Below are positions 25,710 through 33,635 of a DNA stretch of 51,431 nucleotides, piece after piece (the stretch's first letter is position 1; every line of letters begins with the position of its first letter). The stretch comes from Verrucomicrobiota bacterium. GTDB lineage: Bacteria > Verrucomicrobiota > Verrucomicrobiia > Limisphaerales > JAFGQR01. The notes below the pieces were generated by a model. The model did no database searches, was not told the origin of the DNA, and saw nothing but the letters and a program-made list of their open reading frames with translations. A program made the position numbers and the translations under genes. The DNA is taken from positions 1-51,431 of the forward strand of contig JAFGQR010000136.1 of assembly GCA_016935555.1 (NCBI GenBank), given 5' to 3'.

Positions 25710-26912
25710 GTGGTCGCCGCGGTTCTGACCGGCCTGTCGGGTGCTCAGGCTCAAGTCGATCCCATACGCCGCGAGCTGGTCCAGCTGGGATACAACCTGC
25801 CCCTCGAAGGCACGGGACCGCTGGCCGCCTACGCGTTTTATTATCTGAACAAACCGTTCACCCGCGTCCACACAAACCTCACGCTGCGCCTGGCGGTGGC
25901 CCCCGTGTATTTGGACTCGGAGTTGGGCGTTTGCGGGGTGCTGGGGTCCAAGACGGACCTGGGCGTGGGCTTGGCGGGGGGCGGGTTTGCGGACAGCTAC
26001 AACGAGGTGCGCGGGGGGAGGTATCGGCGCGGGGAGTCGTTTGAGGGTCACGGCGGTGAACTGGGCCTGAGCGTCTATCACTGTTTCAATCCCAACGACC
26101 TGATCCCGCTCTTCGCGGTGGTCCGCGGGGCGATCCATGGGACCATGTTTAACCCCGACGATCGGACGGACTCGACATTCCGTCTTCCGGACGACCAAGT
26201 GATGTTCCGTGTGCGCTCCGGGTTGCGGTGGGGCGGGCGCGAGCCGTTGATGATGCCGGAGATGGCCATGGAACTGTCCGTGTGGTATGAAGGGACTTTT
26301 CGGACGCGGCCGGGGCGCTATGGCTACGGCGGGGATCGCGCCATCGAGCCGGCGTCGCATCTGCTGTGGGGGCGGGCACTGATGGCCTACACGGTGCCCG
26401 ACGTGGGCCACCGGGTGTGTCTGACCATGACCGGCGGCGGCAGCGTGGCCGTCGACCGCTACAGCGCCTATCGGCTGGGGGGCAACCTGCCGCTCAATGC
26501 CGAGTTCCCGCTGTCGCTCCCGGGCTATTATTTCCAGGAACTGAGCGCCCGGGCCTTTGCGCTGATGGGGTTCAACTACGGCATTCCGCTCGATCGCCGT
26601 CACCGGTGGCATGCAAACGTTCAGGGCATGGCGGCCTGCGTGAATTACGCGCGGGGGCTCGAGCAGCCGCGCGAATGGAACCGTGGGGTCGGGGGCGGCT
26701 TGAGCTACCGCTCGCCCAGTGGCGCCTGGGAAGTGGCGGCCGCTTATGGCTATGGGTTCGACGCCCTGCGCTCGCACGGCTACGGCGCGCAGAGCGTGAC
26801 GTTGCTGCTCCAGTTCGATCTGGGTCGGACGCGCCAGCGTTTTCAGGACCCGAGCGTCAACCTCAACCAGTCCCGCGGTTTGCAGTCCATCCTGCGGAAC
26901 ATCTTCCGCTAA
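25710..26912 (+). CDS. Probable outer-membrane beta-barrel protein
   Basis: About 400 residues that begin with a hydrophobic, signal-peptide-like stretch ending in AQAQ. Then come alternating aromatic and glycine-rich strands with many Tyr and Trp and frequent GG turns. The C-terminal part near 340-400 contains ROW-like strands such as SVTLLLQFDLGR, followed by a short soluble tail. The pattern suits an outer-membrane barrel, but I recognise no specific family. The start is problematic: there is no ATG near the signal peptide. GTG 25710 is the closest ordinary start but leaves no positive n-region. ATT 25692 would give one. GTG 25494 would add 72 dubious residues. Confidence 0.55.
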   Translation: MVAAVLTGLSGAQAQVDPIRRELVQLGYNLPLEGTGPLAAYAFYYLNKPFTRVHTNLTLRLAVAPVYLDSELGVCGVLGSKTDLGVGLAGGGFADSYNEVRGGRYRRGESFEGHGGELGLSVYHCFNPNDLIPLFAVVRGAIHGTMFNPDDRTDSTFRLPDDQVMFRVRSGLRWGGREPLMMPEMAMELSVWYEGTFRTRPGRYGYGGDRAIEPASHLLWGRALMAYTVPDVGHRVCLTMTGGGSVAVDRYSAYRLGGNLPLNAEFPLSLPGYYFQELSARAFALMGFNYGIPLDRRHRWHANVQGMAACVNYARGLEQPREWNRGVGGGLSYRSPSGAWEVAAAYGYGFDALRSHGYGAQSVTLLLQFDLGRTRQRFQDPSVNLNQSRGLQSILRNIFR

Positions 26913-26925
26913 ACCCCCTCCCGCC

Positions 26926-28134
26926 ATGACCCTCCCCACCCTCCTGTTGCGACCCGGCGAAGCCGACCGCGTGCTCGCCGGCCACCCGTGGATTTACAAG
27001 GGATCCGCCCTGCGCCTCACCGCGCCCGCCGCCGATGGCGCCCTGGTGCAGGTCAAGGACCATCGCCAGCGCCTGCTCGGCGTGGGCTTCTACAATTCCC
27101 GGTCGAAAATCGCCGTCCGCCTGCTCGCCCCGGAGCGGGTGGAGGTGAACGAGGCCTTCTTCGAGGAGCGTCTCCGGGCCGCGCTGGCTCACCGGCAGCG
27201 CCACCTGCCGCACGCGACTTCGTTCCGCGTCGTCAATGCCGAAGGCGATTTTCTGAGCGGCCTGGTGGTCGACAAATACGAGAACGCGCTGGTGATTCAG
27301 ACGTCGGCGCTGGGCATGGACCAGCGGAAGGGGATGATCCTCGCCGCCCTGCAGCGTCTCCTGGCCCCGACCCTCGTGGCCGAGCGCAACGAGCTGGCGT
27401 CCCGTAAATTCGAGGGGCTGCCGGACGCGAACGGGCTGCTGGCGGGCTCGGGGGATGGCGCGGTGGCGGCGAGGCTCAACGGCCTGCAGTTTGCCACGAA
27501 CGTGCTCACAGGCCAGAAGACGGGATTATACCTGGACCAGCAAACCAATTACGCCCGGGTTGCGGCGTTCGTGCCTCTGTTGCCCGGCGCGCAGGTCCTG
27601 GACTGCTTCAGTTACCTGGGCGGATTTGCGCTCCACGCGGCGCACGCGGGCGCCGCTCACGTTCATGGCGTCGACCAAAGCGCCGAAGCCGTCGCCGCGG
27701 CGGGCGCCAACGCGGCCGCCAACGGCCTGGCGGAGCGCTGCTCGTTCGAAGCCGCCAACGTGTTCGACTGGCTCAAAGCTCACACCGCCGCGCCGGCCCA
27801 CGAAAAAGTCCTCCCCCGCTTCGATTTGATCATCCTGGATCCGCCGTCGTTCACCCGCACGCGCGCCTCCGTGCCGGACGCGCTGCGGGGCTACAAGGAA
27901 ATCCACTTGCGCGCGCTCAAGCTGCTCAAGGCGGGCGGCATCCTGGCGACGTTCTGCTGTTCGCACCATGTGGATGCGGCGACGTTCCAGGACGTGATCC
28001 TCGCGGCGGCCTTCGACGCCCGCCGCGTGCTGCGCCGCATCGCGACGTTCTCCCAGTCCCCCGACCACCCCATCCTGCCGTCCGTCCCGGAAACGGAATA
28101 TCTCAAGGGATACGCGTTCGAGTGGGCCCGGTGA
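26926..28134 (+). CDS. rlmI: RlmI-like 23S rRNA (cytosine-5-) methyltransferase
   Basis: A 402-residue class I SAM-dependent methyltransferase with an N-terminal PUA domain (about 1-75, with AGHPWIYKGS), a middle EEHEE-type region and a C-terminal Rossmann domain. The SAM loop is LDCFSYLGGFALHA (near 225-238), the catalytic-loop motif is DPPSFTR (near 305-311) and the FCCSHHV segment near 344-350 carries the cysteine(s) of m5C enzymes. RlmI methylates C1962 of 23S rRNA in E. coli. The assignment to that exact site is by family. It starts 13 bp after the barrel gene. The two probably share no function. Confidence 0.9.
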   Translation: MTLPTLLLRPGEADRVLAGHPWIYKGSALRLTAPAADGALVQVKDHRQRLLGVGFYNSRSKIAVRLLAPERVEVNEAFFEERLRAALAHRQRHLPHATSFRVVNAEGDFLSGLVVDKYENALVIQTSALGMDQRKGMILAALQRLLAPTLVAERNELASRKFEGLPDANGLLAGSGDGAVAARLNGLQFATNVLTGQKTGLYLDQQTNYARVAAFVPLLPGAQVLDCFSYLGGFALHAAHAGAAHVHGVDQSAEAVAAAGANAAANGLAERCSFEAANVFDWLKAHTAAPAHEKVLPRFDLIILDPPSFTRTRASVPDALRGYKEIHLRALKLLKAGGILATFCCSHHVDAATFQDVILAAAFDARRVLRRIATFSQSPDHPILPSVPETEYLKGYAFEWAR

Positions 28135-28137
28135 CCG

Positions 28138-28157
28138 GGCCGGCCGGGGGGCCGGCC
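28138..28157. terminator. GGCCGGCC hairpin between convergent genes
   Basis: Perfect 8-bp arms GGCCGGCC (28138-28145 and 28150-28157) with a GGGG loop, 3 nt after the rlmI stop. The gene on the other strand ends at 28238. A symmetrical GC stem here could serve as a bidirectional terminator, though no U tract is present. Confidence 0.4.
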
Positions 28158-28237
28158 GTGTCACAGTTCGCCGTCACTCAGGGCGAACGTGTTGCCCTGG
28201 CGAATGTCCCCGGTGTCGAAGCCCTCGTGGCAAAGGC

Positions 28238-29410
28238 TCATAGCGCTGCAGCCAACTTGGCAAGCCCTCGCCATGGCAGTACGTGAATACCCTGGCGTGT
28301 CTGGGATTGGTTTCCGCCATAAACGAGTCGGGCGGTACCCGCGGCTTTGCCTGCGACCTGCATCCACGAACGCAGACCACCGAAAAAATCCGTGTTGATG
28401 GTTTCCCCCGACTTGATTTCCAGCGGATGCAACTTCGGTCCGTCTTCGATCAGCACGTCCACCTCGTTGCCGGTCCGGTCGCGCCAGAAATAGAGGTTCG
28501 ACAGCTGCGCCCGATTAAAGCGGCCCTTCAACAACTCGCTGACAACCCACGTCTCAAAGAGCGCGCCGCGCTGAGCATGAACACGAAGCGTTGCGGCGTC
28601 CTTGATGCCCAACAGCCATGCCGCCAGGCCGGCGTCGAGAAAGTAGAGCTTTGGTGTCTTGACCAGGCGCTTGTTGAAGTTGCGGTGATGGGGCGGCAGC
28701 AGATGCGCCACGTAGCTGGCTTCCAACACCGAAAGCCACGCCTTGGCCGTGTTGTGCGTAATGCCGCAGTCGTTGGCCAGCGCGGATAGGTTCAGCAACT
28801 GGCCCGTGCGCCCCGCGCACATCCGCACGAACCGCTGGAAACCCGACAGATCGCGCACGTTGACCATGCGCCGCACATCCCGTTCCAGGTAGGTGCTCAC
28901 GTAATTGCCGTACCACACGCCCGGTTCCAGTTTGCGATCGTGGATGGGCGGATAGGCGCCGGTGAACAACTGCTCCTCCAAGCGCGTGCTCGCCAATCCG
29001 GCAGCCTCCAGCTCCGCCAGGGAAAACGGCAGCAGGGGGAGCAACGCCACCCGCCCCGCCAGGCTTTGTGTGATGCCAGCCAGCAGATCGAACTGCTGCG
29101 AGCCGGTCAGGATGAACATTCCCATGCGCCGCTGCTGATCCACAATGCCCTGCAGGTAGGACAGAATTCCCGGACACCGCTGCACCTCGTCAAGCACCGC
29201 CCCCTCGGGGAACTGCGCGAGGAAACCACGCGGGTCCCGGGTGGCAAACTCGCGCTGGTCCAGGTCCTCAAGGGAAGCGTAAGGGACACCGGCGAAACAC
29301 TTCTGGACCAGCGTGGTCTTGCCTGATTGTCGGGGACCGGTGACGGCGACGACCGGGAAAGCCGCCGCCAGCCGCCGCAAGGCATCCGAGGCTTGGCGTG
29401 GAACGAACAC
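28238..29410 (-). CDS. AAA ATPase with DUF4143 domain (AAA_14 family)
   Basis: A 390-residue protein of the AAA_14/DUF4143 group. Walker A is GPRQSGKTT (near 25-33), Walker B is AVLDEVQRCP (near 70-79), and ILTGSQQFDL is the sensor region. The C-terminal DUF4143 (about 200-390) includes YFWRDRTGNEVDVLIEDG and HPLEIKSG. The D...E...K pattern there resembles a PD-(D/E)XK nuclease core. Many such genes are solitary, spread by transfer and have no known function. The start is GTG 29410. An AT-rich palindrome (29435-29461) lies 25 bp upstream. No partner gene is adjacent. Confidence 0.88.
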   Translation of the reverse strand: MFVPRQASDALRRLAAAFPVVAVTGPRQSGKTTLVQKCFAGVPYASLEDLDQREFATRDPRGFLAQFPEGAVLDEVQRCPGILSYLQGIVDQQRRMGMFILTGSQQFDLLAGITQSLAGRVALLPLLPFSLAELEAAGLASTRLEEQLFTGAYPPIHDRKLEPGVWYGNYVSTYLERDVRRMVNVRDLSGFQRFVRMCAGRTGQLLNLSALANDCGITHNTAKAWLSVLEASYVAHLLPPHHRNFNKRLVKTPKLYFLDAGLAAWLLGIKDAATLRVHAQRGALFETWVVSELLKGRFNRAQLSNLYFWRDRTGNEVDVLIEDGPKLHPLEIKSGETINTDFFGGLRSWMQVAGKAAGTARLVYGGNQSQTRQGIHVLPWRGLAKLAAAL

Positions 29411-29434
29411 GAGCCCAGCGTCGCGGGGCTTAGG

Positions 29435-29461
29435 CTGATTGTCAATTTAAATTACAATCAG
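29435..29461. promoter_or_regulatory. AT-rich palindrome upstream of the AAA ATPase
   Basis: Perfect 8-bp arms CTGATTGT (29435-29442) and ACAATCAG (29454-29461) enclose an 11-nt AT-only-rich centre that itself holds the palindrome AATTTAAATT. It stands out in a GC-rich window and lies 24 bp from the GTG start at 29410. It could be an operator or promoter. Confidence 0.6.
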
Positions 29462-29662
29462 ACACGAGGCCGCGAATTGACTCAAATTGAATGTCACCAA
29501 GGCGTCAGTTGCCAATGCGGACACGCCGGGCCACCCGCGTCGCTCAGTTTTGGCGGTAGGAGGACAAAACAAGTTTAGCTTCCACCTTTGAACTTCAAGC
29601 GGCTCATTGCTGGTGACGAAGGGGCTGCACGCGGTCCCGGGCAGCGGCCGGCAAGTTTGGCC

Positions 29663-29690
29663 TTTGCAGCGCGCGGGGCCGGATTAACCT
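29663..29690 (+). promoter_or_regulatory. Predicted promoter of polX
   Basis: TTTGCA (29663-29668) and TAACCT (29685-29690) are 16 nt apart. The -10 ends 7 nt before the ATG at 29698. Confidence 0.45.
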
Positions 29691-29697
29691 GGGGCGC

Positions 29698-31455
29698 ATG
29701 GATAAAGCGCAAGTGGCCGCGGTGCTCAACGAGATTGGGACCCTGCTGGAACTGAAGGGGGAGAACCCATTCAAGACGCGCGCCTACGGCAACGCCGCGC
29801 GGGCGCTGGAGGTGTTGACGGAGCCGCTGGAGACGCTGGTGGCGGAGGGCAGGCTGGGCGAGGTCCAAGGCATTGGCGAAGCCCTGGAGAAGAAGATTGC
29901 CGAACTGGTTCAGACGGGCCGGCTGGGTTATTACGAGGAACTGAAAGGCTCCGTGCCGCCGGGGCTGGTGGCGATGCTGGCCATCCCGGGATTGGGCCCC
30001 AAAAAAGTCAAGGCCCTGAACGACAAGCTGGGGGTGGAAACGATCGAGCAGCTCGAGCATGCTTGCAGCAGCGGCAAGGTGGCCGGCTTGGCCGGCTTCG
30101 GCGAGAAAACCCAGGCGAAGATCCTCGAGGGCATCGCGTTCCGGCGCGCCTACGCCTCGCGCCACCTGCTCAGCGACGCGCTGGCCGCAGCCGAACCCAT
30201 TCTCGAGCGCCTGCGCGCGCATCCGGACGTGATCCGCTGCAGCACTGCGGGCAGCGTGCGCCGATTCAAGGAAACGATCGGCGACATCGATTTCCTGGCG
30301 TCCAGCCGGAAGCCGGCTGCGGTGATCGGTTCGTTCACGGACCAGCCGGGCGTCCTGAGCGTCAGCGCCCGGGGCGACACCAAGGCCAGCGTCGTGCTCG
30401 CCGGCGGCCTGCAGGCCGACCTGCGTGTCGTTCGCGACGACGAGTATCCCTTTGCACTGGCCTACTTCACCGGCAGCAAGGAACACAATATCGTCATGCG
30501 CCAGCGTGCCATCGTCCGCGGCCTGCGCCTCAACGAATACGGCCTGTTCCGGAGCGCCGAGGAGACCCGCGACCCGGCGCGGCGTGTGCGGTGTCGGACG
30601 GAGGAGGAGATCTTCGAACGCCTGGGGTTGGCTTGGATTCCGCCCGAACTGCGCGAGGCCCAGGACGAGTTTGCCGCCGCGGAACTGGGCCCGATCCCGC
30701 GCCTGCTCGAGTGGACGGATTTGCGGGGGGCGCTGCACGGTCATTCGAACTGGAGCGACGGCCGGCACACGTTGGAGGAGATCGCCGACCACATGGAGGA
30801 TTTGGGCTTCGAATACTGGGCCGTCACGGACCACTCGAAATCGTCCTTTGTGGCCCACGGTCTGGACGCGGGCCGGCTGCGGCGGCAGATCGCGGCGATC
30901 CGCGACATCAACCGCAGGCGGGCCGACGAAGGCCGCACATTCCGCCTGCTCTGCGGCTCGGAGGTGGACATTCTGGCGGAGGGCGCGCTGGACTTTCCGG
31001 ACGAACTGCTGGCGGAGCTGGACGTGGTGGTGGCGAGCCTGCACCAGGGCTTCTCCCGCAACGAGGCGGAGATGACCCGGCGTCTGGTCAAGGCCGCCGA
31101 GAACCGTTACGTGCACATGCTGGGCCACCTCACCGGCCGGCTGCTGCTCGAGCGCGAACCCTACCCTGTCAACACCCTCGCGGTCATCGACGCCTGCGGG
31201 GCCGCCGGCACCTGGATTGAACTGAACTGCAATCCGCGCCGGTTCGACCTGGACTGGCGCCTCTGGCCGCATGCCACCCGCCGGGGCGTCAAGTGCGTCC
31301 TCAACCCCGACGCGCACCACAACGACCAGGCGGGCTTCCTCCGCCTCGGCGCGGGGGTGGCACGGAAAGGCTGGCTGAGGGCCGCCGACGTGATCAACAC
31401 CCTTTCGCTCGGGCTCCTGCAGCGGGAGCTGAACCGCAAACGCGGGCGCCGATGA
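29698..31455 (+). CDS. polX: DNA polymerase/3'-5' exonuclease PolX
   Basis: A 585-residue family X polymerase fused to a PHP exonuclease. The N-terminal HhH and polymerase part (about 1-320) includes IPGLGPKKVKAL and the palm aspartates in TIGDIDFLA. The C-terminal PHP domain (about 340-585) has LHGHSNWSDG, AVTDHSKSS, GSEVDIL, ASLH, GHLTG and NPDAH, all metal-binding motifs. This bacterial form fills short gaps and proofreads in base-excision repair. Length and domain order match the standard enzyme. The ATG at 29698 follows a recognisable promoter. Its stop overlaps the ATG of the hydrolase gene downstream (ATGA), an unexplained pairing. Confidence 0.94.
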   Translation: MDKAQVAAVLNEIGTLLELKGENPFKTRAYGNAARALEVLTEPLETLVAEGRLGEVQGIGEALEKKIAELVQTGRLGYYEELKGSVPPGLVAMLAIPGLGPKKVKALNDKLGVETIEQLEHACSSGKVAGLAGFGEKTQAKILEGIAFRRAYASRHLLSDALAAAEPILERLRAHPDVIRCSTAGSVRRFKETIGDIDFLASSRKPAAVIGSFTDQPGVLSVSARGDTKASVVLAGGLQADLRVVRDDEYPFALAYFTGSKEHNIVMRQRAIVRGLRLNEYGLFRSAEETRDPARRVRCRTEEEIFERLGLAWIPPELREAQDEFAAAELGPIPRLLEWTDLRGALHGHSNWSDGRHTLEEIADHMEDLGFEYWAVTDHSKSSFVAHGLDAGRLRRQIAAIRDINRRRADEGRTFRLLCGSEVDILAEGALDFPDELLAELDVVVASLHQGFSRNEAEMTRRLVKAAENRYVHMLGHLTGRLLLEREPYPVNTLAVIDACGAAGTWIELNCNPRRFDLDWRLWPHATRRGVKCVLNPDAHHNDQAGFLRLGAGVARKGWLRAADVINTLSLGLLQRELNRKRGRR

Positions 31456-32543
31456 CCCGGGGAACACGCTTGACATGGCGACGCGCGCGACGCGCGGCAG
31501 GATGGGCCGGCGCAGGGCTCGCGTTGTGCACGCTGGCGCTGGCTGCCGTGCTGTGGGCGTATTTCCATCCGGCCGTCCGGCGCACCGACGGCGTCGTCTA
31601 CGGCCGCCGCGCCGGGCGCCCGCTGGGGCTGGACGTGATCGCCCCGGCCCGGCCGAACGGGGTTGGGGTGCTGGTGCTGGTGAGCGGCAGCTGGAAATCC
31701 GGGAAGCCCGGCAGCTTTCAGGTTTGGATCGGGGCGCCTCTGTTGCGCCGCGGCTACACCCTGTTCGCCGTTTATCATCTGTCGCAGCCGAAAGTGTCGG
31801 TGATGGAGATTGTGGACGACATGCACCGGGCGGTGCGCTTCGTGAGGCATCACGCCCGGGACTATGCCGTCGACCCGCAGCGCCTCGGCGTGGTCGGCGG
31901 CAGTTCCGGCGGCCACCTCAGCCTCATGCTCGCCACCCGGGGCGGCCCCGGCCCGCCCGACGCCGCCGACCCCGTGGATCGCGAAACCAGCGCCGTCCAG
32001 GCGGCCGCCGTGTTTTTCCCGGTCACCGACCTGCTCAACCTCGGCCGCTCCACCGAGAACGCGGGCGACGGCGGTCCTCCGCGGAATTACCGTGGGGCGT
32101 TCGGCCCCCAAGGCACCAACCCGGCGGTGTGGGCTGTCATCGGGCGCGAATGCTCGCCGATCTACCACGTGACGACGAACCTGCCGCCGGTGCGGATTCA
32201 CCACGGCGGCGCCGATACACTCACGCCGCTGGAACAATCCGAATGGTTTGCCGCGAAGGCCCAGGGGGAGGGCCGGCCGCTGACGCTCGTGGTGCGCCCC
32301 GGCGGGAAGCACGGCTGGTGGAGCATGCCGCTGGATGTCCGGCAGTTTGCCGCCTGGTTCGATACCCAATTGCGATACACCGCGCGTCCCCGCCCGCCCC
32401 GCGCGTCAATCCGACAGCCCGCGGGGTTGCCGCCGGCCCGGCCTCAGATCTCGAACACCTTCTCGAACTGGGTGAGGTTGCGACATCCTGTCGGGGTGAT
32501 CCACACCACGTCTTCCAGCCGGACGCCGCCGAGGCCGGGATAA
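31452..32543 (+). CDS. Alpha/beta hydrolase (BD-FAE/acetyl-xylan-esterase-like), membrane-anchored
   Basis: A 363-residue protein with one N-terminal membrane segment (about 18-38) and an alpha/beta hydrolase domain. The nucleophile elbow is GGSSGGH (near 153-159), the acidic residue is in HHGGADTLTPLE (near 258) and the histidine in GGKHGWW (near 292). It resembles esterase/lipase enzymes of the BD-FAE type. The C-terminal 50 residues are Pro/Arg-rich and look non-homologous, because the frame reads into the next, convergent gene. The two coding regions overlap by 100 bp (32444-32543). The true 3' end may be earlier, but no alternative stop exists in this frame. The gene is coupled to polX by ATGA. 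Substrate unknown. Confidence 0.8.
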   Translation: MTRGTRLTWRRARRAAGWAGAGLALCTLALAAVLWAYFHPAVRRTDGVVYGRRAGRPLGLDVIAPARPNGVGVLVLVSGSWKSGKPGSFQVWIGAPLLRRGYTLFAVYHLSQPKVSVMEIVDDMHRAVRFVRHHARDYAVDPQRLGVVGGSSGGHLSLMLATRGGPGPPDAADPVDRETSAVQAAAVFFPVTDLLNLGRSTENAGDGGPPRNYRGAFGPQGTNPAVWAVIGRECSPIYHVTTNLPPVRIHHGGADTLTPLEQSEWFAAKAQGEGRPLTLVVRPGGKHGWWSMPLDVRQFAAWFDTQLRYTARPRPPRASIRQPAGLPPARPQISNTFSNWVRLRHPVGVIHTTSSSRTPPRPG

Positions 32544-33574
32544 TAGAGGCCGGGCTCGACCGTGACGACGTGGCCGGCGGCCAGGCGGTCGGTCGAGAGC
32601 CCACTCAAGCTGGGCGCTTCGTGCAGGTCCAGCCCGATGCCGTGGCCGGTGCCATGGAAAAAACCCTGCATCTGGCCGTTGTGGCGGCCGGTCACGTAGC
32701 CTTCGTGCTTGAAAAACTCCTGAACTGCCTGGTGCACCGCCCGGGCAGGCCGGCGGACGCGCAACTGGTTGAAGGCCAGTGCCTGGGCGCGTTCGACCGT
32801 GTGATAGAGTTTGCGCAGGGGCTCCGAGGCGCGACCCTTGAGGACGGTGCGGGAGATGTCGCCGAAGTAGCCGGTGCGCTGCGAGCGGGGGAAGACGTCC
32901 ATGACAACGGGTTCATGGGCGCGCAGCGGTCCCTGGCCTTCCTCGTGGGGATCGCAGGCTTGGCGGCCGCCGGCGACGATCGTGTGCATGGCGGTCCCGC
33001 CGACCTGCAGGATCGCGGTGTTGATGATCGAACGCAGCTTCTCCGAGGTGAGCGGAACGTTGTGATAGACCAGGCGCCGGTCCTTCCCGACGCGAGCGTT
33101 CTTCAACGCCTGAATGCCCTCCGCCAAGCCCACCTCCGCCATCATCAGCGCCGCGCTGATCTTCTTCACTTCCTCGGCCGTCTTGAGGGCGCGTTCGGGA
33201 AAAAACGGGCCGGGTTTCAGCTTGAGCGTCACGCCGAGCCGGCGAAGCGCGCGGGCCAGCGCGAGCGGGAAGTTGTCGGGAACAAACACCTGCCGGACGC
33301 GGCGCGCCTTGAGCTGGCAGCCGACCACGCCAGCCAGCGTCGGCCGCTTCACGCCTTTGGACTCGAGCGCCTTCAAACACCGGCTCAGGGACATCACCCG
33401 GCAATGCCGGGCGTCGCGGCGGGCGCGGTTCCACTCGAGATCGTTCACCACCACATGCCCCTGGCCGCGAATCCGCAGGTAAGGCAACGCCCCCGGCAGG
33501 AACATGCGCACGGCGTAAAGCATATTGGCGTCGTGTTCGCTGTCGGCAAACATCAACAGGTTGTCGCGGCTCAT
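32444..33574 (-). CDS. Xaa-Pro peptidase family protein (M24)
   Basis: A 376-residue M24 (pita-bread) metallopeptidase with an N-terminal creatinase-like domain (about 1-130) and a catalytic C-terminal domain. The five metal ligands are visible: Asp226, Asp239, His311 (in HGTGHGIGL), Glu340 (TVEPGLYYP) and Glu354 (VRLED). The first ligand sits in MDVFPR where DxG is more usual, an odd variant. The family cleaves N-terminal residues before proline. The ATG at 33574 is chosen because the next 100 upstream in-frame codons are out of family. A TTGTCA-16-CATACT promoter (33593-33620) precedes it. The 3' end overlaps the hydrolase gene. Confidence 0.9.
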   Translation of the reverse strand: MSRDNLLMFADSEHDANMLYAVRMFLPGALPYLRIRGQGHVVVNDLEWNRARRDARHCRVMSLSRCLKALESKGVKRPTLAGVVGCQLKARRVRQVFVPDNFPLALARALRRLGVTLKLKPGPFFPERALKTAEEVKKISAALMMAEVGLAEGIQALKNARVGKDRRLVYHNVPLTSEKLRSIINTAILQVGGTAMHTIVAGGRQACDPHEEGQGPLRAHEPVVMDVFPRSQRTGYFGDISRTVLKGRASEPLRKLYHTVERAQALAFNQLRVRRPARAVHQAVQEFFKHEGYVTGRHNGQMQGFFHGTGHGIGLDLHEAPSLSGLSTDRLAAGHVVTVEPGLYYPGLGGVRLEDVVWITPTGCRNLTQFEKVFEI

Positions 33575-33592
33575 GGACGTTGGGCGGACGGC

Positions 33593-33620
33593 AGTATGCT
33601 CCCGCGAGTCCGGTTGACAA
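33593..33620 (-). promoter_or_regulatory. Predicted promoter of the M24 peptidase gene
   Basis: On the minus strand TTGTCA (33615-33620) and CATACT (33593-33598) are 16 nt apart. The -10 ends 18 nt before the ATG at 33574, giving a short leader. Confidence 0.4.
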
Positions 33621-33635
33621 CTCAATTCGGCGGCT

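Larger units (their letters stand above)
29411..29697. other. Divergent intergenic region between the AAA ATPase and polX
   Basis: About 287 bp with no supported gene. It carries the AT-rich palindrome near the ATPase and the polX promoter at its other end. The middle has lower GC than its surroundings. Confidence 0.4.
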
